This document shows positions 43,602 through 52,346 of a DNA stretch of 64,000 nucleotides, piece after piece; the first letter of the stretch is position 1, and each line of letters opens with the position of its first letter. Below the pieces are notes generated by a model that ran no database searches, was not told the origin of the DNA, and saw nothing but the letters and a program-made list of their open reading frames with translations. Where the stretch lies: NCBI GenBank assembly GCA_036702975.1, contig DATNPX010000006.1:248001-312000 (forward strand), read 5' to 3'. The position numbers and the translations under genes were made by a program. The DNA is from DATNPX01 sp036702975 (lineage in GTDB: Bacteria; Cyanobacteriota; Vampirovibrionia; Obscuribacterales; Obscuribacteraceae).

Positions 43602-44116
43602 GGCGTTATTTTTCCCAATCTCAAGTTGGTGATCTTTTTCTGCTCGCCGCATGCAATATCGAACTCGGTTGCTGCATTGTTTGGCAAGCGCTGTTGCAGA
43701 ATGGAGAGCATCTCCTGAGCAGACTTGCCAGTTGCGCAAACGATAAATATATAGCCGAATTTCCTTTCGTATTCAACATTTCCATGAGCCAATCCATGCA
43801 ATGTCTCTTCGTTTGCAGTTGCTGTTCCTGCTTGTTCATTCGATGCCCAATCGGCAGTCGCATTGAATTTTTTACGCAGTGAATCGATATCGCCAATCTT
43901 GGGATGAATCTTAAAGGCGTTCAGCCAATCGTGTTTGGTCAACAGCTTCCAAGATTCATCGGCTTTCCGATAGAGATCGCAGATGTCAGCAAAGGGCATT
44001 TGGGCGATCATCTCGTCACACCAGATCGCAGAGCCCGAGCAGTGAAAAAATGCTTCGCGCGCTTTTGCTTCATCCAGAGAGTTGATGTAATCGATGTTTG
44101 CGGTTTGGGTGGTCAC
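43598..44116 (-). CDS. uraD: OHCU decarboxylase
   Basis: This 172-residue helical enzyme decarboxylates 2-oxo-4-hydroxy-4-carboxy-5-ureidoimidazoline to S-allantoin. Family motifs are LNAFKIHPKIGD near 67-78 (catalytic His) and NVEYERKFGYIFIVCATGKS near 115-134. The start is a GTG at 44116. It lies 17 bases after the allantoicase gene and overlaps uraH by four bases. Confidence 0.95.
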   Translation of the reverse strand: MTTQTANIDYINSLDEAKAREAFFHCSGSAIWCDEMIAQMPFADICDLYRKADESWKLLTKHDWLNAFKIHPKIGDIDSLRKKFNATADWASNEQAGTATANEETLHGLAHGNVEYERKFGYIFIVCATGKSAQEMLSILQQRLPNNAATEFDIACGEQKKITNLRLGKITP

Positions 44117-44133
44117 GGGTATCGGAGTCCTAA

Positions 44134-45156
44134 TTACTTGCTTACTGTCCCGTTTATCCTGAGCCGGCTTATGCCGCCATCAGGTTTGATGCTGATTTTA
44201 ACGTGCGAAAATGGACCTTTAGCTTTAAGGTCTTTTTCTTTGAAAAAGTGTCGGTGGTCGGCCTGCAGCTTGGTTTGCGGCAGGATTTCAGTCCAAGTGA
44301 ATTCGGCGTGATTGAGAGTGTCTATCTGCTTTCCTGGAGCATGGCAACCTTCAACCCAGCAGCTATCTGGGTAGTTGCCTTTGTAGTGGTTTGTGTCCAC
44401 TTCAATCTCTTTCAACTGTCCCGGATGACCGAGTTGCACGATTGCCCAATCATGTCCAGGATCACGTCTGCGTCGTGTCTCCCATCCGTCTCCCATGTTG
44501 ACACCACGGCCGGGCATGATCATGTTGTTTTTATTTCCGAAAAACATGTCGTTTGCTGCTACCACTAACCCACCGTTTTCTATTGCCGCAAGGTCCACTA
44601 CCTCTTCCGCTTTCTTGGCGTTCCAGTTCGGTTTTGACTCACCATAAACCTTTAAGCGGGCGACACCACCATCCGGAAAGATGTTCAACCTGATGTGTGT
44701 CCAACGTGCTTCGCTAACGACAGCGAAGATGTTTTGTGAACCTTGTTTTAACGCCACTTTTGGCAGTATTTCGACCCAGTTTTTCCCCTCAAGTGCAGCT
44801 TCTGAGATTTCATGACCATCGTAGTCCAATGCGTCGATTGACGCATATGGTGGGTGGTTTCCGAGGAAATGATTCGTGTCGATATCAACACCTCTAATCA
44901 AGCCAGGTATACCGAGCTTGATGACGCACCAATCATAACCAGGGACACGTTTGCGGCGTGATTCCCAGCCATCCATCCATTTGCCACGGTCTGTGTATTT
45001 ATCCGCAATGAAGACTCCGCGCCCAGGTTTCAAGAGGTTCTCTTTCTCGGCGAAAAAATCGTCGGTGCAATAAAGCGCTCTGCCGCCAACTTTCTCGGCG
45101 GCAAGGTCTACGAGACCAGTGAACGCTGCAGCGTCAAAATTGAATCCTCTTTCCAT
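44134..45156 (-). CDS. alc: Allantoicase
   Basis: A 340-residue enzyme that hydrolyses allantoate to S-ureidoglycolate and urea. It shows the typical two homologous halves: GWESRRKRVPGYDWCVIKLG in the first and GWETRRRRDPGHDWAIVQLG in the second, each followed by VDTNHF/Y-type motifs (DIDTNHFLGNHP; EVDTNHYKGNYP). The ATG directly follows the allantoinase stop, and its ribosome site (AGGAGA) lies in the allantoinase 3' end. The urea released can be used by the urease encoded about 4 kb away. Confidence 0.96.
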   Translation of the reverse strand: MERGFNFDAAAFTGLVDLAAEKVGGRALYCTDDFFAEKENLLKPGRGVFIADKYTDRGKWMDGWESRRKRVPGYDWCVIKLGIPGLIRGVDIDTNHFLGNHPPYASIDALDYDGHEISEAALEGKNWVEILPKVALKQGSQNIFAVVSEARWTHIRLNIFPDGGVARLKVYGESKPNWNAKKAEEVVDLAAIENGGLVVAANDMFFGNKNNMIMPGRGVNMGDGWETRRRRDPGHDWAIVQLGHPGQLKEIEVDTNHYKGNYPDSCWVEGCHAPGKQIDTLNHAEFTWTEILPQTKLQADHRHFFKEKDLKAKGPFSHVKISIKPDGGISRLRINGTVSK

Positions 45157-46527
45157 TTATCTCCTCGTCTCTGAGTGACTAGTTACGATCTCTTGTCCGT
45201 ATGCGGATGTAAGAATTTTCCCGTTTTCGAATACTTTCTTTCCACGCAAGTAGGTCCTTTTGATGACACCAAGGAGGGTGCGGCCGTCGTATGGTGTCAC
45301 TTTGTGTTTGTGAAAGATGCTCGCCTGCTGAATCATCATCTGCTCTTCAGGATTCCAAACTACGATATCCGCATCAAATCCTGGCTGTAAGCTTCCTTTG
45401 CGGTCAGCTACCCGAATGAATTCTGCAGTTTTTGCTGACATCCAGTTGGCGACATCACTTATGCTGTAACCTCTCTTTTTAGCTTCTGTCCAAATTGTCG
45501 AAAGCCCAAATTGCAGCGACGAGATTCCGCCCCAAGCTTTTTTCAAATCTCCCTCGTCGAGGAACTTGAGGTGTGGAGTGCACGGTGAGTGATCGGACAC
45601 AACGAAATCGATGGTGCCTTCCTTCACTGCTTGCCAGAGTTGTTCTCGGTTTTCTGCTTCACGTATAGGCGGCGCACATTTGAAGCGTGGGTCGCCGTCA
45701 GCTATCTCCTCCGCCGCGAAGGTCAAATAGTGAGGGCATGTTTCGGCAGTGAAAGGCAATCCCTCAGACTTGGCCTGCCTTACGAGAGGAATTGCTTCAG
45801 CTGATGATAGATGCACAATATGCACTGGGCACCTAAATTCACGGCAAAGGTCGACCATGAGCCGTATCGCTTCGTTCTCCCAACGCCTGGGGCGCGATTC
45901 AAGAAACGCCTTATAGGAGTTTGCTGGTTCTATCCAGTCACATGTCTCTCCACACTCCAGCTCTGCGTGTACCAGCAGCGGGATGTTTCGCCGTGCCAAA
46001 ATCGGCATCGCCAGCCTGAGGTCTGCTTCTGTTACGTTGGGAAAGTCGTCAATTCCGGAGTGGATTAAAAAGCATTTGAAACCGCGCACTCCGGCATCGA
46101 TCATTACCTCCAACGCACCCGCGTTGCCGGGCACGACTCCACCCCAAAATGCGGTGTCTACATATAGCTGCCCCTTCGTCGATGCTAGTTTTGTTGTGAA
46201 CGCGGCAGGGGTGGTGGTTACAGGATCTGAGTTGAGCGGCATGTCAGTAATCGTCGTAATGCCACCAGCAGCGGCTGCCTTGGTCGCTGTTTCGAAACCT
46301 TCCCATTCTGTGCGGCCCGGCTCGTTCACGTGCACATGGCAATCTACCAACCCTGGCATGATTACCAGATCTCCGAGGTTCTCTGCATGTTTAGCTTGAA
46401 CATTTTCGGAAACCGAAACAATCTTGCCCTCTTTCACTTGCACAGTCGCTGGAACTAGCCCCTTTTGCGTTAGCACGCGATTGCTGTGCAAAGCAAAATC
46501 GCCGGTACCGGAGCCTCCAGTTTGCAT
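45157..46527 (-). CDS. allB: Allantoinase
   Basis: This 456-residue cyclic amidohydrolase opens the allantoin ring to allantoate. The metal motif is VDCHVHVNEPGRTEWEGF near 60-77 (HxH), the carbamylated lysine is in GVRGFKCFLIHSG near 150, and other metal ligands are in LLVHAELE and HIVHLSSAEA, with a catalytic Asp in VVSDHSPC. GAGGAG precedes the ATG at 46527. It is the first gene of a seven-gene purine operon, divergent from uricase. Confidence 0.97.
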   Translation of the reverse strand: MQTGGSGTGDFALHSNRVLTQKGLVPATVQVKEGKIVSVSENVQAKHAENLGDLVIMPGLVDCHVHVNEPGRTEWEGFETATKAAAAGGITTITDMPLNSDPVTTTPAAFTTKLASTKGQLYVDTAFWGGVVPGNAGALEVMIDAGVRGFKCFLIHSGIDDFPNVTEADLRLAMPILARRNIPLLVHAELECGETCDWIEPANSYKAFLESRPRRWENEAIRLMVDLCREFRCPVHIVHLSSAEAIPLVRQAKSEGLPFTAETCPHYLTFAAEEIADGDPRFKCAPPIREAENREQLWQAVKEGTIDFVVSDHSPCTPHLKFLDEGDLKKAWGGISSLQFGLSTIWTEAKKRGYSISDVANWMSAKTAEFIRVADRKGSLQPGFDADIVVWNPEEQMMIQQASIFHKHKVTPYDGRTLLGVIKRTYLRGKKVFENGKILTSAYGQEIVTSHSETRR

Positions 46528-46608
46528 AGTTCGAAACTCCTCAGTCAGGCGGTGCGGTCTGCTCTCGAACGGTCCAAATTAGACCTGCCGATACCAGCGC
46601 GAAACATG

Positions 46609-46636
46609 GTTATCTTCGCATATACTTTTATGTCAA
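46609..46636 (-). promoter_or_regulatory. Probable promoter of the allB operon
   Basis: A perfect -35 TTGACA (46636-46631) and a -10-like GATAAC (46614-46609) are separated by 16 bases on the minus strand, about 80 bases before the allB start. Confidence 0.5.
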
Positions 46637-46684
46637 TTGCGCCGACGACCTTGTTGACTTCTTCTCATTAAGGCGGCTTAAGCG

Positions 46685-46704
46685 CTTGAAAATAGTCTTT
46701 CAAG
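46685..46704. promoter_or_regulatory. Inverted repeat ahead of uricase
   Basis: CTTGAAA and TTTCAAG are perfect arms around a six-base spacer, ending two bases before the uricase ribosome site (AGGAGAG). The neighbouring GCTTAAGC at 46676-46683 is another short palindrome. These are candidate operator sites for a purine-responsive regulator, which is not encoded in the window. Confidence 0.45.
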
Positions 46705-46718
46705 TTAGGAGAGCTATC

Positions 46719-47615
46719 ATGACTTCCTCTGATACTAAGGCGGTATGTGTGCCTGAAAAGAAGCGAGCCGGTGTCATCCTCCGGCACTCTTACGGAAAAT
46801 CGAAGGTTCGGTTGACTAAGGTCTCGAGGCATGCGGATAGGCATGATTTGAAGGAGCTATGTGTAGACATTAGCCTGGAAGGTGATTTTGCCGAGACCTA
46901 TACAACCGGTGAAAACACAAGGATTGTGGCGACTGATTCGATGAAAAATACAGTGTATGTTTTGGCAGCAGAGCATCCTGTTCTATCGATTGAGTCTTTT
47001 GCCATCGATCTCGCTAAGCACTTTTTAAACACTTATACACATGTTGAGAAGGCAACTGTCGACATCGCGGAAGAGCTATGGCAGCGAATTGTCGTCAACG
47101 GTAAAGCCCATCCGCATGCTTTCGTCGGTGCTGGAGCTGAAAAACGAACTGTGAGTGTTGAGCACTCTAGAACTGCCACAGTCGTGCATTCTGGTATCGC
47201 AGACCTTCGCGTAGTGAAAACGACCGATTCGGCATTTGTTGGGTTCATTCGTGATAAATACACCACTTTGCCCGAAGTGAAAGACAGAATGTTTGGTACC
47301 AGCATATCCGGCACATGGCTCTATAAACCATCAGCTTCTGACTATAATCGCGATTACACAACCGTGCGCGATACCATACTGGAAGTCTTCGCGACCCACA
47401 TGAGTCTGTCAGTTCAACAGACCTTACATGAGATCGGTCAAGAAGTGCTTGCCCGCTGCAGCGATATCATCGAGATTTCGTTAGTGATGCCGAACGAGCA
47501 CAGAATTCCGTTTATTTTGCACCAGTTCGGTCTAGAAAACCGGAACGAAATAAGCGTCACTACTGATGAACCGCACGGACTTATCAAGGCAACGATCGCT
47601 CGTTGTTCTGAATAG
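46719..47615 (+). CDS. uox: Urate oxidase (uricase, cofactor-free)
   Basis: This 298-residue tandem T-fold enzyme oxidises urate to 5-hydroxyisourate. Family features include SYGKSKVRLTKVSRH near the N terminus, VATDSMKNTVYVLA (the TDS motif), HPHAFVGAG and ADLRVVKTTDSAFVGFI. The C-terminal half carries MPNEHRIPF near 270. AGGAGAG before the ATG at 46719 excludes an upstream TTG. It is divergent from allB, the rest of the urate-to-ureidoglycolate route, across a 191-base shared control region. Confidence 0.96.
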   Translation: MTSSDTKAVCVPEKKRAGVILRHSYGKSKVRLTKVSRHADRHDLKELCVDISLEGDFAETYTTGENTRIVATDSMKNTVYVLAAEHPVLSIESFAIDLAKHFLNTYTHVEKATVDIAEELWQRIVVNGKAHPHAFVGAGAEKRTVSVEHSRTATVVHSGIADLRVVKTTDSAFVGFIRDKYTTLPEVKDRMFGTSISGTWLYKPSASDYNRDYTTVRDTILEVFATHMSLSVQQTLHEIGQEVLARCSDIIEISLVMPNEHRIPFILHQFGLENRNEISVTTDEPHGLIKATIARCSE

Positions 47616-47628
47616 TTAGGCGGCTCAG

Positions 47629-48621
47629 ATGTCGCCTGCGGGGAAATTGGTATCTCCATACTTGGCTCTGTTCGCGACTGTCGCTATCGTGATCTGCGGA
47701 CAATCTCCACACATTGTCCAAGCCGATACTAATCATGGTAGTTCAGCTAGGAAAAGTGATGGAGTAAGCAGGAAAGCAGGCACGGCGAATGCGGTAACAC
47801 TGGATTTTCCGAAGAAGACTTCGCTCGGAAAATTGTGGTCTTGCTCAAAAGATTGGCATGCACTTGGTGATTGTCCAGATCGTTTTGGTGGTGAGACGAA
47901 GCTATACACCTTGATTGGCGACGCAAAAGGGCAGCTTACTTTACCCCGCAACACTATTTTGCGGTATAAGCCATCGCCCGAAGTTATGGCAAATCTGGAC
48001 TTAGCCAAAGCGATGCCACAGACGATGGTGCAGTTCTTAGATTTGTCAGGTATGGAGTTCGACAAAACGGCCGCTGACATATTTATGTATTTCCCCCATG
48101 TTCGTCGAATTGACTTGAGTAATGCAGAATTCGACGACGAACTCTTCTCGAGAATGCAATTTCCACAAACTGTGGAATCTATCAACCTCGACGAAATTGC
48201 AATGAGTGGAGCAACGTTGAAAAATCTCGCCAAACTGCGCCGGTTGAAAAACCTTGAGTTGGCGAAAGCCTACCTGCAATCGATTGGGTTTGCGCAGCTT
48301 GCGTGCATCACAAATTTGACTAGACTAGATATTTCAAAAACACGGGTGACTGACGAACAACTTGCGTTCATCCTCTTGAAAATGCCCAAGCTAGAGATGT
48401 TGGGTCTGAAGACCTGCACCAAATTAACGCCTGCATGCATCAATGCAATTGTATCCAGTCCGAATCTCTGGATGGTTGATGTTGTTGATACAGCGATAAC
48501 TCCCAAAATGATCGCTGACGCTCAGAACCCTCGTCACAAAATCAGAATGATAAATGGTGGCGTCTCTGATCGTGAGTTTACAGTGCGCGAAGCTGAGAAG
48601 ATTTTCCATCCGCTAAAGTAA
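47629..48621 (+). CDS. Secreted leucine-rich-repeat protein
   Basis: A 330-residue protein with a signal peptide (LALFATVAIVICGQSPHIVQA). After a 100-residue N-terminal part it has leucine-rich repeats from about 130 to 290 (VQFLDLSGMEF, VRRIDLSNAEF, LKNLELAKAYL, LTRLDISKTRV, LEMLGLKTCTKL), of the ribonuclease-inhibitor or cysteine-containing type. It should act outside the cytoplasm in protein binding. It lies 13 bases after uricase but has no obvious link to purines, so co-transcription may be incidental. It converges on ureE with a two-base gap. Confidence 0.75.
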   Translation: MSPAGKLVSPYLALFATVAIVICGQSPHIVQADTNHGSSARKSDGVSRKAGTANAVTLDFPKKTSLGKLWSCSKDWHALGDCPDRFGGETKLYTLIGDAKGQLTLPRNTILRYKPSPEVMANLDLAKAMPQTMVQFLDLSGMEFDKTAADIFMYFPHVRRIDLSNAEFDDELFSRMQFPQTVESINLDEIAMSGATLKNLAKLRRLKNLELAKAYLQSIGFAQLACITNLTRLDISKTRVTDEQLAFILLKMPKLEMLGLKTCTKLTPACINAIVSSPNLWMVDVVDTAITPKMIADAQNPRHKIRMINGGVSDREFTVREAEKIFHPLK

Positions 48622-48623
48622 TG

Positions 48624-49100
48624 TTAGTCGTGAGAGGCACCTTTGAGATTCGGATGATATGGACGAGTACTCCTCTCAAACTGAATCTTGCGAAACTCGA
48701 GCCATTTCACCAAGGGTTCGTCAACCTCAATAATCAAAGCGCCATCGTCTTCCAGTTGCAGGGAGCGATGCCAATTGCCTAAATGGTGCGCTATTACGCA
48801 CATTTGCAGCTTGTTGTCGGGATATATAACAAGCACATCTTCCGGTGCCGCCACCACTTTGACCGTTCTTTTTTCTGTGTTATGCAGTAGCATCCCGTCA
48901 TTTAGTACTGTGCCTCTCGGCAGTGCAAGCGCAATCTCTTTGCCTTTGTCGGTAAAACAACGACGGCGTGGACGGCTGCGTTGCTCCCAAGTCAGAGAGA
49001 CTGTTTCAATCGGTCCCAGTGCACCTCCCGGTTCTGGAAGGCTGTCGATCAGAAGATCGACGAGTACGCTCTTTGGTTGAGATGTGGTGTCGGCGCTCAT
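48624..49100 (-). CDS. ureE: Urease accessory protein UreE
   Basis: This 158-residue nickel metallochaperone delivers Ni to the urease active site. It shows the peptide-binding region (SRPRRRCFTDKGKEIALALP) and the metal-binding domain (MCVIAHHLGNWHRSLQLEDD). A His-rich C-terminal tail like that of Klebsiella UreE is lacking. The ATG at 49100 has GGAG before it; the longer frame upstream runs into ureC and is not used. It follows ureC by 26 bases. Confidence 0.92.
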   Translation of the reverse strand: MSADTTSQPKSVLVDLLIDSLPEPGGALGPIETVSLTWEQRSRPRRRCFTDKGKEIALALPRGTVLNDGMLLHNTEKRTVKVVAAPEDVLVIYPDNKLQMCVIAHHLGNWHRSLQLEDDGALIIEVDEPLVKWLEFRKIQFERSTRPYHPNLKGASHD

Positions 49101-49126
49101 GGTTGTCTCCGCATTTATTGATGTTT

Positions 49127-50845
49127 CTAAAATAGGAAGTAGCGTTGCGCCATTGGGAGAATTTTCGCCGGTTCGCATGTAAGCAGCTCGCCATCGGCTG
49201 TTACTTGATATGTCTCCGAGTTGACTTCGATTTTGGGAGTCGCCGAGTTTAGCTTGAGGTCTCGTTTGCCGATCTTTCTGCAATTTTTTACGGCTACTAT
49301 TTTGGTCGAGAGTCCGATCTTCTCTGGCACATTGTTTGCCAAACCGGCTTGGGACATAAACAGCAGGTTGGCGTGATGCAGGGCTTTTCCATAGCCACCA
49401 AACATACGGCGCGGATAAACAGGCTGTGGTGTTGGAATAGATGCATTTGGATCGCCCATCTGCGCGAAAGCAATCATGCCGCCTTTGATGATCATTTCAG
49501 GTTTGACACCAAAAAACTCAGGTTTCCAGAGCACAATGTCCGCCCACTTACCGACTTCGATTGAGCCTATCTCATGCGCTATTCCGTGCGAGATTGCCGG
49601 ATTGATTGTGTATTTAGCGACATAGCGTTTCGCACGGAAGTTGTCGTTGCCTTGGGCATCTTCCGGCAGCGGTCCTCGTTGTCTTTTCATTTTGTCGGCA
49701 GTCTGCCATGTGCGAATTATGACCTCACCGACGCGTCCCATGGCTTGTGAATCAGACGAGAGCATAGAGATTGCCCCGATGTCGTGCAAGATATCTTCTG
49801 CTGCCATCGTTTGCGCTCTGATACGAGATTCGGCGAATGCCACATCTTCAGGAATCTTCGGATTGAGATGGTGGCATACCATGAGCATGTCGAGGTGCTC
49901 GGCGAGCGTGTTAACGGTGTAAGGCTTGGTGGGATTCGTTGAGCTTGGCAGTATGTTCGGGTAACTGGCTATTTTAATGATGTCGGGGGCGTGACCGCCG
50001 CCAGCACCCTCAGTGTGGAATGTATGAAGTGTGCGTCCATTGATCGCTTTCAACGTATCTTCGAGAAAACCTGCTTCATTGATCGTGTCAGTATGAATTG
50101 CAGTTTGAATATCATATTCATCGCTCACGGCAAGACAGGCGTCAATAGCTGCAGGAGTAGTGCCCCAATCTTCATGAAGTTTCAAGCCACAGGCGCCGGC
50201 CTCGACCTGTTCTCTCAGCGCACCATGTTCGCTGTTGTTGCCCTTGCCGAAAAATCCGAGATTTGTTGAGAGTCCTTCAGCCGCTTGATACATGCGATGG
50301 ATGTTCCATGCGCCGGGAGTACAGGTGGTTGCATTTGTTCCGGTTGCTGGTCCGGTGCCGCCGCCTAGAAGGGTAGTCACGCCGGAAGCGATGGCAAAAT
50401 CACAAAGCTGTGGACATATAAAATGAATGTGAGTGTCGATGCCGCCAGCGGTAACAATCGCATGCTCGCCTGCGATGACCTCAGTTGATGCACCGATATG
50501 CATTCCTTCCGTGACGCCGTCTTGTGTCTTTGGATTGCCTGCTTTGCCAATACTGGCTATACGACCGTCTCGAATGCCAATGTCCGCTTTGATTACGCCC
50601 CACCAATCCAAAATGGTGGCATTTGTAATTAGCACGTCCAGTGCCCCGCTGGCTCTAGTTGCACGAGGATCTTGGCCGCAACCGTCACGTATTACCTTGC
50701 CACCGCCGAATGTGACTTCTTCGCCATATGTGGTGTAGTCCTTTTCAATTTCAATAAAGAGTTCGGTATCGGCTAATCTTACTTTGTCCCCGACGGTCGG
50801 ACCATAGAGAGCAGCGTATTCGCTTCGCGGTATTTTGTTACTCAT
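49127..50845 (-). CDS. ureC: Urease alpha subunit
   Basis: The 572-residue catalytic subunit of urease, which hydrolyses urea to ammonia and carbamate with two nickel ions. The metal-binding HIHFICP, the carbamylated lysine in GLKLHEDWG (near 220), the flap cysteine and histidine in MVCHHLNPKIPEDVAFAESRIR, and the terminal PMAQRYFLF are all present. AGAGGT lies five bases before the ATG at 50845. It lies in the order ureA-ureB-ureF-ureC-ureE, with ureF inserted between the structural genes. Confidence 0.98.
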   Translation of the reverse strand: MSNKIPRSEYAALYGPTVGDKVRLADTELFIEIEKDYTTYGEEVTFGGGKVIRDGCGQDPRATRASGALDVLITNATILDWWGVIKADIGIRDGRIASIGKAGNPKTQDGVTEGMHIGASTEVIAGEHAIVTAGGIDTHIHFICPQLCDFAIASGVTTLLGGGTGPATGTNATTCTPGAWNIHRMYQAAEGLSTNLGFFGKGNNSEHGALREQVEAGACGLKLHEDWGTTPAAIDACLAVSDEYDIQTAIHTDTINEAGFLEDTLKAINGRTLHTFHTEGAGGGHAPDIIKIASYPNILPSSTNPTKPYTVNTLAEHLDMLMVCHHLNPKIPEDVAFAESRIRAQTMAAEDILHDIGAISMLSSDSQAMGRVGEVIIRTWQTADKMKRQRGPLPEDAQGNDNFRAKRYVAKYTINPAISHGIAHEIGSIEVGKWADIVLWKPEFFGVKPEMIIKGGMIAFAQMGDPNASIPTPQPVYPRRMFGGYGKALHHANLLFMSQAGLANNVPEKIGLSTKIVAVKNCRKIGKRDLKLNSATPKIEVNSETYQVTADGELLTCEPAKILPMAQRYFLF

Positions 50846-50864
50846 TGCTACCTCTGATTGCAGG

Positions 50865-51554
50865 TCATGATTGGAAGAGTCGAGAGTAGAGTGATTGGTG
50901 CTCGAAGCACGCATACTCATGTAACGGCGAAAAAGCTTGGATGTCTTGCAAATCTTTCCCAAGACACAACTGAGCTTCTTTCAGCACTGCAGGTCGCAAT
51001 GCTACGAGAAGTTGTTGTCCTTCGGTATGCCCGAGTGGAATCAAACGAACGCAGGCTGAGATGAGACAGTTGACCGAATTTTGAAGGTAAGCGGATATCG
51101 AGAAAAGTTCGCCGAAACCGGCGCACCCGGCCAACCAACCATATACGGCTGAATGGTGGTAATCGAAACTGTTATGAACTAGTCCTTGCAAATCGGAAAC
51201 CATTTTGGTGTCATTCGCCAATTTTAGTAGGCGGCTTCCCATGCGTATGGATGCTTGAAACGGCTCTGAAGACCACTTACTAGCGCCAAGATAAGTGTTC
51301 AACTCTTGAAAGCGAGCTAAATCAGCATTTTTAGCGGCTCTATAAGCGATGCTGGCTGCAATACCATCTTGCGGCGCAATAGACTGTACAAGCAAAGTTT
51401 CAATGGAATCCCTGGCCGAGGCGGCATCGGATACGGTGCCCCATTGGTTCCAAGTTTCCAGCCCCCACGAGTGCGAATAACCACCAATAGGCAGCGCCGA
51501 ATCAGAGAGCTGCATAAGAGTCAAGATAGCTTCTGCTTCCCTAGTGCTTGTCAC
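50865..51554 (-). CDS. ureF: Urease accessory protein UreF
   Basis: This 229-residue helical protein acts with UreD and UreG in the activation complex that loads nickel and CO2 into urease. The family hallmark LMQLSDSALPIGGYSHSWGLET is near the N terminus (residues 13-34). It starts with a GTG at 51554 inside the ureB 3' end (14-base overlap) and ends 19 bases before ureC. This position between ureB and ureC is unusual; in most clusters ureF follows ureE. Confidence 0.94.
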   Translation of the reverse strand: MTSTREAEAILTLMQLSDSALPIGGYSHSWGLETWNQWGTVSDAASARDSIETLLVQSIAPQDGIAASIAYRAAKNADLARFQELNTYLGASKWSSEPFQASIRMGSRLLKLANDTKMVSDLQGLVHNSFDYHHSAVYGWLAGCAGFGELFSISAYLQNSVNCLISACVRLIPLGHTEGQQLLVALRPAVLKEAQLCLGKDLQDIQAFSPLHEYACFEHQSLYSRLFQS

Positions 51555-51906
51555 AGAATTCTTTGACCTTATCGAGAGCCCTGCGCCTGACTGACTCGTC
51601 GCTCAGTGATCCTTCTACTAATCTGTTGAAGCCCGAGATGAATCTGGTGCCGCCGATCTCAACCAGTTCAACAGTAGTTGTCTGGCCTGGTTCAAATCTA
51701 ACTGCTGTACCGGCTTTGATGTTGAGGCGCATTCCGAGAGCCGCCTCCCTTTCGAAACTGAGCGCTTTGTTGGCCTCGAAGAAGTGAAAGTGCGAGCCGA
51801 CCTGCACTGGCCGGTCGCCTCTATTGGTTACCGTAAGCGAACAGGTGCGTTTCCCTTGGTTTATGGTTATATCGCCTTCAGGAGTTACGAATTCGCCGGG
51901 TTTCAC
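51541..51906 (-). CDS. ureB: Urease beta subunit
   Basis: This 121-residue structural subunit of urease has VTNRGDRPVQVGSHFHFFEANK, GMRLNIKAGTAVRFEPGQ and a normal short C-terminal helix. The GTG start at 51906 has GGGAGGTGG upstream. It follows ureA by 38 bases and overlaps ureF by 14. Confidence 0.97.
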   Translation of the reverse strand: MKPGEFVTPEGDITINQGKRTCSLTVTNRGDRPVQVGSHFHFFEANKALSFEREAALGMRLNIKAGTAVRFEPGQTTTVELVEIGGTRFISGFNRLVEGSLSDESVRRRALDKVKEFCDKH

Positions 51907-51944
51907 TTTCCACCTCCCAATAAATTCTGTAGATGACCGCGTTC

Positions 51945-52247
51945 TTACCTGATAGGAGAGTGCACGCTGACAAGTTTAGTCCCATCCGGAAAAGTCGCTT
52001 CTACCTGCACGACATGCACCATGTCGGCTACACCTTCCATCACATCGTCTCTGGTCAAAACTTTGGTGCCTTCTGTCATGAGCTCAGCCACCGATTTACC
52101 GTCTCTTGCACCTTCAAGAATTGCGAAGGTAATCAATGCAACAGACTCTGGGTAGTTGAGCTTCAACCCCCTCGCGCGGCGCCGTTCTGCCAATTGAGCA
52201 GCGAGGAAGATCATTAACTTGTCTTGTTCTTGAGGACTTAAATGCAT
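51945..52247 (-). CDS. ureA: Urease gamma subunit
   Basis: This 100-residue structural subunit starts MHLSPQEQDKLMIF, with LAERRRARGLKLNYPESVAL, TRDDVMEGVADMVHVVQVEA and FPDGTKLVSVHSPI all matching the family. It is the first gene of the minus-strand urease operon, with a 99-base divergent region towards ureG. Confidence 0.97.
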   Translation of the reverse strand: MHLSPQEQDKLMIFLAAQLAERRRARGLKLNYPESVALITFAILEGARDGKSVAELMTEGTKVLTRDDVMEGVADMVHVVQVEATFPDGTKLVSVHSPIR

Positions 52248-52346
52248 ATGAGTCGATTAAATCTTGGTGACGGTATCCTAAACCAACCGATCACTTTGCG
52301 CACGTAGATGTTAAAAGGAGTAAGCATTATATAGGCAAAACTAATC

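Noticed and set aside
48624..49283. Longer version of UreE beginning at 49283
   Set aside because: The extra 61 residues run into the ureC 3' end and do not match UreE; GGAG marks the start at 49100.
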